A stretch of DNA of 64,000 nucleotides from Saccharibacter sp. 17.LH.SD (lineage in GTDB: Bacteria > Pseudomonadota > Alphaproteobacteria > Acetobacterales > Acetobacteraceae), in contig NZ_WVHO01000011.1 of NCBI RefSeq assembly GCF_009834805.1, positions 1 to 64,000 of the forward strand. The letters are read 5' to 3'. Shown here one piece after another: positions 54,780 through 63,158 of this stretch (position 1 is its first letter; the number at the start of each line of letters is the position of its first letter). A program made the translations under genes and the position numbers. The notes beneath the pieces are model-generated. The model saw only the letters and a program-made list of their open reading frames with translations. It was not told where the DNA came from and did no database searches.

Positions 54780-54833
54780 ATCCCCGACCCCGTGTTCCAG
54801 AAATTCCACTTCCTAGAGCACGGGGTCGGGGAT
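54780..54833. terminator. Perfect 15-bp inverted repeat between carB and greA
   Basis: ATCCCCGACCCCGTG and its exact complement, separated by 24 bp, lie 65 bp after carB and end 46 bp before greA. Very stable as RNA, but with no T-run, so it may be a terminator for carAB, an mRNA-protective element or a mobile repeat. Confidence 0.6.
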
Positions 54834-54879
54834 GTATCTTTGTTTGTCGTTTTCACAATCTGATCTTAAGGGATGCATC

Positions 54880-55353
54880 GTGCAAAAAAGCCCCATGACC
54901 GCCGCAGGGCTCAAACGCCTTGAAGATGAGTTACGCCAGCTAAAGACAGAAGACCGACCTGCTGTGATCCGCGCGATCGCCGAGGCGCGCTCTCACGGCG
55001 ACCTCTCGGAGAATGCCGAATATCATGCAGCTCGCGAGCGTCAATCCTTCATTGAAGGACGCGTTATCGAACTTGAAAGCCTCGTTTCCACGGCTGAAGT
55101 CATTGATCCAGCAACGCTCTCCGGCAACCGCATTCAGTTTGGCGCTACGGTCGAATTAGTTGATGAGGAAACGGACAAAGAGCGCTGTTACCAGATTGTC
55201 GGTGCTCACGAGGCCGATATTAAAGAGAATCGTATTTCTATCTCTTCGCCCCTTGCTAAAGCTCTTATCGGCAAGGAAGTTGGTGATTCTGTATCTGTCC
55301 CTGCACCAGGGGGAGATCGCACTTATGAAATCTTGAAAGTGACCTATAAGTGA
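54880..55353 (+). CDS. greA: Transcription elongation factor GreA
   Basis: Rescues backtracked RNA polymerase by stimulating transcript cleavage. From GTG 54880 ([18 protein letters not shown]) the product has 157 residues, the usual length. Motifs: [27 protein letters not shown] with the acidic tip Asp/Glu, EGRVIELES, and the C-terminal FKBP-like domain ([14 protein letters not shown]). AAGGGA precedes the GTG by 6 bases, so a longer ATG start at 54832 is rejected. Its stop overlaps the ilvA GTG. Confidence 0.96.
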   Translation: MQKSPMTAAGLKRLEDELRQLKTEDRPAVIRAIAEARSHGDLSENAEYHAARERQSFIEGRVIELESLVSTAEVIDPATLSGNRIQFGATVELVDEETDKERCYQIVGAHEADIKENRISISSPLAKALIGKEVGDSVSVPAPGGDRTYEILKVTYK

Positions 55354-56576
55354 TAACTACCTCTGCTTCTCATACTCGAAAAGTTACCTTGAGCGATGTA
55401 CGCGATGCTCAAAAGCGTATTGCGACTACCATTGCGCGGACGCCCACCATTCGCAATATTGCTCTTTCTCGTATGACAGGGGCAGAGGTCACATTAAAGC
55501 TCGATAATCTCCAAGCCATTGGTTCTTTTAAAGAACGTGGCGCCGCGAACCGCATGGCGTTATTAACGCCAGAAGAACGCCAACGCGGTGTGATCACAGT
55601 ATCTGCTGGTAATCATGCCCAAGGGGTCGCACGCCAAGCCAGCTTGCTTGGATTGGACGCCACCATCGTCATGCCTCGCTTTACGCCAGCAACAAAAGTC
55701 GGCGCGACCCAAAGCTGGGGAGCTCGTGTTGTTCTGGCTGGCAATAATTTTGATGAAGCGAGCGCAACAGCTGAAGACTTGCGAAATAAGGAAGGGCGTA
55801 CACTCATCCATCCCTTCAATGATCCTGCCGTCATTGCAGGCCAGGGTACGTGCGCTCTGGAAATGATTGAAGATGCACCTGACTTAGAAGCGGTCATCGT
55901 CCCTATTGGCGGCGGCGGCCTCATGGCAGGGTTTGTAACTGTTTTGAAGGCGCTTCGTCCGCATGTAAAAATCTTCGGCGTTCAAGTTGCTGCCTATTCA
56001 CCTTTGAGGGATTATCCGCAGCCGCCTGTTGCTGTACGCGCCGGCTCTACCATCGCAGAGGGTATCGCCGTTGTTCAACCAGGCCATCATTGCTTAGACA
56101 TCATTGGAAACCAGCTCGATGGCGTTTTTGTAGTTGATGAACTACAGGTTGAAAGCGCCATCACAACCCTGGCGGAAAAAGCTCGCCAAGTATGTGAGGG
56201 AGCGGGTGCCGCCCCTCTTGCAGCGTTAATCGCTAACCAAGAGCGTTTTAAGGGCCTTAACGTCGGGTTCCCACTCTCAGGGGGCAATATCAACGCGCGC
56301 ATTCTCGCTAACGTTATTTTGCGCTCCCTTTTACGGGACGGACGCATCCTGCGTCTTATTTTCCAAATTCCCGATCGCCCAGGATTATTAGCCGATATTT
56401 CTCAAAAAATTGGTGATTTTGGCGGGAACATCATCGAAGTTTCACATCATCGACTCTTTGCTTCTCCTTCCGTCCAGACAGCAGAGCTCGTCGTTATGAT
56501 TGAAGCACGCGACACAGAGCATGCTCTCCAAATTGAGCACGAACTTGCCCTTCACTATGACGTTAAACGGGACTAG
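55350..56576 (+). CDS. ilvA: Threonine ammonia-lyase (threonine dehydratase) with ACT domain
   Basis: PLP enzyme that deaminates threonine to 2-oxobutanoate for isoleucine. The PLP Lys is in [12 protein letters not shown]; other motifs are [23 protein letters not shown]-like ([12 protein letters not shown]) and SGGNIN. A single C-terminal ACT domain ([20 protein letters not shown] in part) replaces the two ACT-like repeats of long E. coli IlvA; length 408. This short form is common in Alphaproteobacteria and could equally be named tdcB. GTG start, 4-bp overlap with greA. Confidence 0.92.
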   Translation: MITTSASHTRKVTLSDVRDAQKRIATTIARTPTIRNIALSRMTGAEVTLKLDNLQAIGSFKERGAANRMALLTPEERQRGVITVSAGNHAQGVARQASLLGLDATIVMPRFTPATKVGATQSWGARVVLAGNNFDEASATAEDLRNKEGRTLIHPFNDPAVIAGQGTCALEMIEDAPDLEAVIVPIGGGGLMAGFVTVLKALRPHVKIFGVQVAAYSPLRDYPQPPVAVRAGSTIAEGIAVVQPGHHCLDIIGNQLDGVFVVDELQVESAITTLAEKARQVCEGAGAAPLAALIANQERFKGLNVGFPLSGGNINARILANVILRSLLRDGRILRLIFQIPDRPGLLADISQKIGDFGGNIIEVSHHRLFASPSVQTAELVVMIEARDTEHALQIEHELALHYDVKRD

Positions 56577-56622
56577 TATCCCCTACACAGCGGGTGTCTG
56601 ATGGAAAGACATGTAACGAATT

Positions 56623-56637
56623 GAAACCTAGGGTTTC
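56623..56637. promoter_or_regulatory. Palindrome upstream of wrbA
   Basis: GAAACC-TAG-GGTTTC, perfect 6-bp arms, about 90 bp before the wrbA ATG. Could be an operator. A second smaller repeat AAGCG...CGCTT follows near 56660-56676. Confidence 0.4.
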
Positions 56638-56726
56638 TGTTTCGAACATTCCCTTACATTCAAAGCGCATTTACGCTTCATTGCCATAGAGCCGGGGTCA
56701 CTCGGTTTATTTTTAGGAGTTAAGTT

Positions 56727-57332
56727 ATGTCTAGCCCTCGCGTATTAGTTCTTTATTATTCCACTTACGGTCATATTGAAACAATGGCAAACAAGGTTGC
56801 TGAAGGTGCAAAACGTGCCGGTGCAACGGTTGACGTTCGTCGCGTTCCTGAGCTCGTTCCAGAAGAAATTGCTCAAAAAAACCACTTCAAGCTGGACCAA
56901 AGCGCACCTGTTGCTAACCCAGAAGACCTCGTAAACTACGACGCTATCATCCTTGGTGCGCCTACACGTTTCGGTCGTCTTCCTTCTCAGATGGCTAACT
57001 TCCTCGATCAGACCGGCGGCTTGTGGTTCAAGGGCGCTCTTATTGGAAAAGTTGGAGCTGCTTTCACCTCTACAGGAAGCCAGCATGGTGGTCAGGAGAC
57101 AACACTTTTCTCCTTGCTAACCAACCTGCTTCACCACGGCATGGTCATCACAGGTCTGCCTTACTCTTTCCAAGGTCAAATGGCGATCAACGAAGTTGAA
57201 GGTGGCACACCTTACGGTGCCAGCACTATTGCTGGCCCAGATGGCTCACGCGCCGTTAGCACCACTGAAGGCGAAGGCGCAAGCTTCCTTGGTGAGCACG
57301 TTGCTAAGTTGACGCAGCGCCTCGTTAAGTAA
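56727..57332 (+). CDS. wrbA: NAD(P)H:quinone oxidoreductase WrbA
   Basis: Flavodoxin-like FMN enzyme giving two-electron quinone reduction. 201 residues: [24 protein letters not shown] (FMN phosphate loop), the [21 protein letters not shown] segment, [13 protein letters not shown] and the C-terminal [18 protein letters not shown] 7 bases before the ATG. Codon use looks enriched in strong codons, suggesting high expression. Confidence 0.96.
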   Translation: MSSPRVLVLYYSTYGHIETMANKVAEGAKRAGATVDVRRVPELVPEEIAQKNHFKLDQSAPVANPEDLVNYDAIILGAPTRFGRLPSQMANFLDQTGGLWFKGALIGKVGAAFTSTGSQHGGQETTLFSLLTNLLHHGMVITGLPYSFQGQMAINEVEGGTPYGASTIAGPDGSRAVSTTEGEGASFLGEHVAKLTQRLVK

Positions 57333-57341
57333 GTTGTGTCC

Positions 57342-57371
57342 AATCAGCGTGGCTTAAGTGCCGCGCTGATT
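57342..57371. terminator. Terminator hairpin between wrbA and msrB
   Basis: AATCAGCGTGGC and GCCGCGCTGATT form a 12-bp stem (one G-T pair) with a 6-base loop, 10 bp after the wrbA stop; a T-rich stretch follows at some distance. Confidence 0.65.
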
Positions 57372-57431
57372 GATCTCCATTTTAATTAACTAAATACAAA
57401 AATTATCCAGCAAGCTCGCTATGAGCTCTCC

Positions 57432-57824
57432 TTATTTTTCGGGAGAATCACTGGGAACAAAATTTAAAGCAAGTCCGTTGATACAGTAGCGCTGTCCCGT
57501 AGGACGTGGCCCATCGGGAAATAGATGGCCTAAATGACCACGACAGCACGCACAATGAACCTCCACACGATACATCCCAAACCGAGTATCTTCTGAGAGA
57601 TCCACCGCTTTTTCCAATGCTTGAAAAAATGACGGCCAACCTGAGCCGCTATCATATTTTGCCTCAGAACTAAAAACAGCTTCTCCGCACCCAGCACAAA
57701 AATAACAACCCTCGCGCTTTTCATCATTCAACGGGCTTGTTCCAGCGCGCTCTGTACCATGGTCCCGTAGAATACGAAGCTGCTCGTCACTTAGTTCTGT
57801 CGTCTCTTCTTTTTGACTGGGCAT
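57432..57824 (-). CDS. msrB: Peptide-methionine (R)-S-oxide reductase MsrB
   Basis: Repairs methionine-R-sulfoxide. Zinc ligands are the two CxxC pairs in CYFCAGCG and HCACCRGHLGH; catalytic Cys in QRYCINGLALNF. Other motifs: YDSGSGWPSF and GHLFPDGP. 130 residues from ATG 57824; a GTG at 57851 would add 9. Stands alone on the minus strand, divergent from the envC-like gene. Confidence 0.95.
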   Translation of the reverse strand: MPSQKEETTELSDEQLRILRDHGTERAGTSPLNDEKREGCYFCAGCGEAVFSSEAKYDSGSGWPSFFQALEKAVDLSEDTRFGMYRVEVHCACCRGHLGHLFPDGPRPTGQRYCINGLALNFVPSDSPEK

Positions 57825-58062
57825 TATCAAAATCACTCCATTATTGATCACACGACAGTATATCCTCTCTATACGAAAGAGACGAATGCCTTATAAACTA
57901 TACGATGTAGCGACAAAAATGTTAAACGCCATCCGATTGCCTTCTTTCAGGACGATATGATTTTCCCCTGATCTGGAGCAGCAGATACTAAACCTGTTAC
58001 TGTGATCTTCTTAGCGATACTGTCTACCACCCTCCTTAGATAGAGGTTCAACACCGTTAACA

Positions 58063-59337
58063 ATGGTAACGTTGCTCTTCTCACCTCTAATACGACGCGT
58101 GATAACGCTTGTTATCATAACAGGAAGCCTCTCGGGCGTAGCACTCGGTGATGAAACCTCACCGGCTTTGGCCGCATCCCTAGCCTCACGCCAGGCCCTT
58201 CAACAATCTTTACAACGAGAACTTCAACAGCTCAAAGAACGTGAAGCTCAGGCCCAAGACGCCATCAAGCACGCTCGCCTTAGCCAGCACCAGCTCAAAC
58301 TCGAAAAACTACATCAGCGCCATTTACAACAAGCACTTCTACGCACACAAACTCGCTTAACCTCTCTAACGCGGCTCATTTCTCGTCTTACAGCACATGA
58401 TTCGTCGCTAGAGCATGAAGAAAATCAGAAAACGATAGAGATGGCGCAGCTCCTTCCTACACTGCAGCAGCTTAATACCGCGCCGGAGACACCCCTTTTA
58501 CTGCCTTCTGAAACATCTCCTGCTGGACCTGAAAATGACCCTGCTCTCATTTTCCCGCTTTTAACCACACAGATACGCCTCACTCAGCAAAAACTGACGC
58601 AACTCGAACATCAACGCCGCACACTGCATCAACGCCAAACACAACTTGATCGCACAAGCCAATACATCGAAAAGCAGCGCCTCTTACAACAGAAACAACA
58701 AGCACTCGAAGCATCTCAAAAAGAGCAAATCGAGCGTATGCATCAAGCTGATGAACAAGCCGTATTGCAGGCTCGTTCCTTGCTTGAAAAATCCAGACAA
58801 AATATGCAGTCACTCACAAATGCCATTGAACAACTTGCTCGCCGAGAAGAAGCAGAACGCCGCCGTCTCAAAGCGGAAGCCCGGCGCTTGCGACAAGCCC
58901 ACAAAAAAGCCAAAGCACGCCAAGCCGAACAAGCCGCTCGGAATCTCAGTGCCGGAAACGGTGTGGCTAAAGGACAAGGAGCAGCCCCTGTTCAAGGAAC
59001 CTTACTCATTCATTGGGGAGAAAACACTGAAGCAGGTCCTTCTACCGGCCTCACCTATCGTACGAACTCAGCCGTCACTGTGAGCGCTCCATGCTCCGGT
59101 CGTCTCCTTTTTACCGGTGATTTCCGTTCATTTGGCCCTATGGTCATTTTAGATTGTGGTCATAGTCAGCGTTTTGTTCTTGCCGGATTAGGACAAATTG
59201 TCGTGCACTCTGATCAACCTGTGAAACGCAATGCCCTCTTGGGTTATATGCCCAGTCATGGAGGCGATTTGTTTGTTCAATTTCGTCAAGGCTCCCACAT
59301 TACAAACCCCACACCTTTCTTGACCTCCTCTCCATAG
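58063..59337 (+). CDS. envC: EnvC-like murein hydrolase activator (degenerate LytM)
   Basis: 424 residues: signal peptide (about 1-29, VITLVIITGSLSGVALG), two long coiled-coil stretches rich in Gln, Glu and Arg (about 35-130 and 175-290), a Lys/Ala-rich linker and a C-terminal LytM/M23-like domain (APCSGRLLFTGDFRSFGPMV, then HSQRFVLAGL). The zinc ligands HxxxD and HxH of active M23 peptidases are absent, as expected for an activator that FtsEX recruits to amidases. It heads an envC-ctpA-rppH run typical of Alphaproteobacteria. The FtsEX-like pair lies 43 kb away in this window. Confidence 0.85.
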   Translation: MVTLLFSPLIRRVITLVIITGSLSGVALGDETSPALAASLASRQALQQSLQRELQQLKEREAQAQDAIKHARLSQHQLKLEKLHQRHLQQALLRTQTRLTSLTRLISRLTAHDSSLEHEENQKTIEMAQLLPTLQQLNTAPETPLLLPSETSPAGPENDPALIFPLLTTQIRLTQQKLTQLEHQRRTLHQRQTQLDRTSQYIEKQRLLQQKQQALEASQKEQIERMHQADEQAVLQARSLLEKSRQNMQSLTNAIEQLARREEAERRRLKAEARRLRQAHKKAKARQAEQAARNLSAGNGVAKGQGAAPVQGTLLIHWGENTEAGPSTGLTYRTNSAVTVSAPCSGRLLFTGDFRSFGPMVILDCGHSQRFVLAGLGQIVVHSDQPVKRNALLGYMPSHGGDLFVQFRQGSHITNPTPFLTSSP

Positions 59338-59505
59338 TCTTTTCCCTTTATTTAAAGGGTAATCTCTCTTTCTTTTGGTCTAAGCGCTCTTGGAGGAGTT
59401 TCACCTTTTTCAGAAAGACTGTAAGCTAGGCTTACTACATGTCTCTATCACTTACGTTTGATTGATCTGATCTTTCTCCTCTTCCATGGCGAGGATGGCG
59501 CTCTT

Positions 59506-60906
59506 ATGAAGTTTAAAACTGGCCTTATGCTGGGTCTTGCTTTTGTAGCTGGCGCGGGTGCCAGCTCCGGTATCTGGTCTACAGGCCTACCTTCTTTTTT
59601 CCTTCCCGCAGCGGCACAAGATGGGAAGCCTGAAAAAGACAATAACGCCGAAACGATCCGAATGCTGACTCTTCTCGGCACGGTTATGGATATCGTTCAT
59701 TCGGAATACGTCCAGCCTATTACCGACAAGAAACTTATCGGAAATGCCCTTGATGGAATGGTAGGCGAACTTGACCCCCATTCCGCCTATATGAATGCTC
59801 AGCAACTGCACGATATGCAGGATGAAATTTCTGGGCAATTCGGTGGGCTCGGGCTGCAAGTTCAAGCCGACTCAGGGCATGTCCGCGTTGTGTCACCTAT
59901 TGATGATACCCCTGGTGCTCGCGCGGGCATCCAGCCAGGTGATGTCATCACCATGGTCAATAATAAAAGCATTGCCGACCTGACACTGGACCAGGCTGTC
60001 CGAAAAATGCGCGGCAATCCTGGCACAAAAATAACCTTAACAATTCTACGCCCCAAAACTGGGAAAACTGAAACAATCACGCTTACTCGAGAAATTATTC
60101 ATACACAGGTTGTCCGCTCCGCCCTCTATGGACGTACAGCCTATCTGCGCCTCACCGAATTTGATGATTCTCTCGAGCGTGAGATGCACAAAGCTTACAA
60201 TCAACTCCGTAAGAAAATCGCACAAACACCAGAAAAAACCTTTAACGGAGTAATTCTTGATCTCCGTTTCAACCCTGGCGGGAAGCTTGATCAAGCCATT
60301 GCCGTCTCCCGTGACTTTATCAAAGAAGGAGAGATCGTCTCCATTCGCGGTCGTCATCCTGAAAATAACCAACATTGGGATGCAAAAGGCACAGACATTA
60401 CAAATGGTCTGCCCATCATTGTCCTCGTCAATGCTGGCTCCGCTTCAGCCAGTGAGATCGTTTCGGGCGCTCTCAAAGACCATCACCGTGCCATCATTAT
60501 GGGAGAGCGAACCTTCGGGAAGGGATCCGTACAAACGATTATTCCAATTGCTGATCAAGGTGCTCTTCGCCTTACAACGGCACGTTATTACACACCTTCT
60601 GGGCGCTCCATCCAAGGGCTGGGGATCACACCAGATATTGTCGTACAGGCAACGCATGATGACGATAGCGCTTATTCCTATCATGAGTCTGATCTTGCTC
60701 ATGTGCTCACTAATATCGGAAGCACCACCACCAAAGAGACACTCCGTCAGGACCTTCCTGCGGCTGCTAAGACCATCCCTCATCTTCCACCGGAGAAATG
60801 GCCAGCTTACGATCCGAAGAAACCAGAAACGGACTTCCAACTTCAGCAGGCCCTTCACCTTCTCAATATGATGACGACAACTCCCGTAGAAGGAGCACAT
60901 AAATGA
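59506..60906 (+). CDS. ctpA: S41 family C-terminal processing peptidase
   Basis: Periplasmic serine protease of 466 residues from ATG 59506. Signal anchor (residues 5-25), a PDZ domain (GGLGLQVQADSGHVRVVSPI and PGARAGIQPGDVI), then the S41 core with LDLRFNPGGKLDQA, catalytic Ser in NAGSASASEIVSGAL and Lys in FGKGSVQTI. Overlaps rppH by 4 bp. An upstream start at 59458 is not supported. Confidence 0.95.
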   Translation: MKFKTGLMLGLAFVAGAGASSGIWSTGLPSFFLPAAAQDGKPEKDNNAETIRMLTLLGTVMDIVHSEYVQPITDKKLIGNALDGMVGELDPHSAYMNAQQLHDMQDEISGQFGGLGLQVQADSGHVRVVSPIDDTPGARAGIQPGDVITMVNNKSIADLTLDQAVRKMRGNPGTKITLTILRPKTGKTETITLTREIIHTQVVRSALYGRTAYLRLTEFDDSLEREMHKAYNQLRKKIAQTPEKTFNGVILDLRFNPGGKLDQAIAVSRDFIKEGEIVSIRGRHPENNQHWDAKGTDITNGLPIIVLVNAGSASASEIVSGALKDHHRAIIMGERTFGKGSVQTIIPIADQGALRLTTARYYTPSGRSIQGLGITPDIVVQATHDDDSAYSYHESDLAHVLTNIGSTTTKETLRQDLPAAAKTIPHLPPEKWPAYDPKKPETDFQLQQALHLLNMMTTTPVEGAHK

Positions 60907-61427
60907 CATCAACTTCTGCTCTTCCTTACCGCCCCAATGTTGGCATTGCTCTCTTCAACCCAGAAGGGAAGTTGTTTTTTGCACGACGCGCAGACACGCC
61001 AGATAATATCTGGCAATGCCCACAAGGCGGAATTGATGAGGGCGAAACCCCTCATCAAGCTTCTCAACGCGAAATGATGGAAGAAATTGGGATTGGGGCC
61101 AATCACGCTACTCTTTTAGGAGAGCGTGAGGATTGGTACTCTTACGACCTTCCTGATCATCTTATTGGCAAAGCTCTCGGGGGACATTTCCGCGGCCAAC
61201 GCCAGAAATGGTTTGTCTATGGTTTCACCGGACAGGATTCAGATATCCGCCTTGATGTGCAAGATCCCGCCGAGTTCAACACATGGCGCTGGGTCTCCCC
61301 TTCTGACATCCTCAGCGGAACCTATAATCTCGGCTTTAAACGCACCGTTTACGAGACCATTCTTCCTGATCTAGAAAAAATTTTTCACGCATCTCCTAAA
61401 GACTGGATCCGCACCAAACGCGCATAA
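60903..61427 (+). CDS. rppH: RNA pyrophosphohydrolase RppH
   Basis: Nudix enzyme that removes pyrophosphate from 5'-triphosphate mRNA ends. 174 residues; PYRPNVGIALFNPEGKLFFAR at the start, Nudix box beginning GGIDEGETPHQAS and ending REMMEEIGI, and WFVYGF. The last 43 bp overlap the convergent msbA-like gene. Confidence 0.95.
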   Translation: MTSTSALPYRPNVGIALFNPEGKLFFARRADTPDNIWQCPQGGIDEGETPHQASQREMMEEIGIGANHATLLGEREDWYSYDLPDHLIGKALGGHFRGQRQKWFVYGFTGQDSDIRLDVQDPAEFNTWRWVSPSDILSGTYNLGFKRTVYETILPDLEKIFHASPKDWIRTKRA

Positions 61428-63139
61428 AGCCCCTCTTTTTGTAGAAGATCGGCATGCGTGCCGATCTCTACAACACGCCCTTGATCAAGCACGACAATCT
61501 GATCGGCCGTTTGCACGGTCGAAAGACGATGAGCGACAATAAGCGTTGTCCGCCCTTGTCTTAGGGCCTGTAATCCTTCTTGGACGCGTACTTCATTTTC
61601 AGAATCTAAAGCACTCATCGCTTCATCCAATAAGAGAATACGTGGATTCCGTAACAGAGCCCGCGCCAAGGCTACACGCTGACGTTGCCCTCCTGAAAGA
61701 CGTTGCCCTCCCACGCCAATACGTGTGTGTATTCCTTCTGGAAGTGCGTCGATAAAATCGAGAGCGGCTGCCCGACAGACATCCTCAACATCTTCATCCG
61801 ATGCACTGGGGCGCCCAAGGCGAATATTATCCATGACGGACATATCAAACAGTGCCGTTTCTTGGCTGACATAGGCAATATGATCACGCAAACTCGCCAA
61901 TGTGAGATAACGGAGATCAACGCCCTCTATTGTAATCGCCCCGCTCGTCACATCATGCAGACGTGGAATCAGGGATAAGGCTGTAGACTTACCGGCACCA
62001 CTTGGCCCAACAATCGCCACGGTTTGGCCCGGCATCACATCTAACGTCACATCATGAAGCCCATGCTGCCCATTCCCATAATGATACGATACATCGCTAA
62101 AAGTCAGATGTCCGTCCCCATCGGGTAAAGCCACTGCCCCTTCATGCTCATGAATAGATGACGGTTCATCAATAACCGCAAAAACCCGACTCATCCCAGC
62201 CAGACCTTCTTGTAACGCGTGATGCAACGATCCAAGAGCGCGCAACGGACGAGAAGCAGCGAAGAGTGCCGCAATAAAAGCTGTAAAATCGCCTAATGTC
62301 GCCCCTCCCATAGCAGCGCGCCATCCAGCAAAACCCAAGACAAAAGCAATGGCAGCTCCCCCAATCACTTCCAACATGGGATCTAACCGAGCCCGGTTAC
62401 AGGCTATGCGGAGAAACGTATCATGCAGACGGTCTAACTCCCGCCCAATACGCCTATGCTCATGTTTCTCCATCCGATAAATGCGAATTTGCCGTGCTAA
62501 GGCGTAGCTTTCATTTAACAATGTCGAGGTATGGCCAACCTGCTCCTGCATCCCACCTGATGCCCGGCGAACACGCTTCCCTAATTTTTGCACTGGAACT
62601 GTGGCAAGAGGGTATAAAATGACAGCGATAAGGCTCAGCTCCCAGTCCGTCCAAATCATGGACGCCACCAAACCAATCACCGTCACGACATCACCCAACG
62701 CATTAACCGATCGGATGAGAGCCTCACGAATCGTAAGAGCATCACTGGTAAAACGTGCAGCCCACTGTGCAGGGGCTTCGCGTTCAATACGCGCAACGTC
62801 CACTTCCAGCGTATGGCAAAACATACGCTCTTGCAGTCCTCTGATAACTTGAAGCACAAGCCCCTGAACAGCAACACTTTGTCCATACTGCGCCAGTGCT
62901 TTTAAACTTGTCACAATGACTACAAGAATGGGAACTTGATACAGGATACGCCGGTCATGGGCCGCAAACATGTCGATGGCACGCTTAATTACCAGCGGAT
63001 AGACCGCCGTCAATAACGCCATAGCGATGGTAAGCCCCAGCACGGCTAAGACACGCCCCCAGTGACGGCTCACCTCCTCTTTCCATATTCGGCGTATCAA
63101 AGGAAGGCTGGCGAGGTCCGCGTATTTCTGCTGCTTCAT
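61385..63139 (-). CDS. msbA: Lipid A/multidrug-type ABC exporter (MsbA-like)
   Basis: A fused half-transporter of 584 residues: six membrane segments (about 20-300) and an NBD with Walker A VGPSGAGKSTALSL, signature LSGGQRQRVALARALL, Walker B ILLLDEAMSALD and the H-loop IVAHRLSTV. Best fits the MsbA family that flips lipid A, but a general ABCB-type exporter cannot be excluded. ATG 63139 has no good Shine-Dalgarno; it starts 19 bp after cca, with an AGACTG-TAG-CAGTCT palindrome in the gap and over the cca stop. A longer frame into cca is rejected. Confidence 0.85.
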   Translation of the reverse strand: MKQQKYADLASLPLIRRIWKEEVSRHWGRVLAVLGLTIAMALLTAVYPLVIKRAIDMFAAHDRRILYQVPILVVIVTSLKALAQYGQSVAVQGLVLQVIRGLQERMFCHTLEVDVARIEREAPAQWAARFTSDALTIREALIRSVNALGDVVTVIGLVASMIWTDWELSLIAVILYPLATVPVQKLGKRVRRASGGMQEQVGHTSTLLNESYALARQIRIYRMEKHEHRRIGRELDRLHDTFLRIACNRARLDPMLEVIGGAAIAFVLGFAGWRAAMGGATLGDFTAFIAALFAASRPLRALGSLHHALQEGLAGMSRVFAVIDEPSSIHEHEGAVALPDGDGHLTFSDVSYHYGNGQHGLHDVTLDVMPGQTVAIVGPSGAGKSTALSLIPRLHDVTSGAITIEGVDLRYLTLASLRDHIAYVSQETALFDMSVMDNIRLGRPSASDEDVEDVCRAAALDFIDALPEGIHTRIGVGGQRLSGGQRQRVALARALLRNPRILLLDEAMSALDSENEVRVQEGLQALRQGRTTLIVAHRLSTVQTADQIVVLDQGRVVEIGTHADLLQKEGLYARLVRIQSLGDA

Positions 63140-63158
63140 GGGGCAGACTGTAGCAGTC

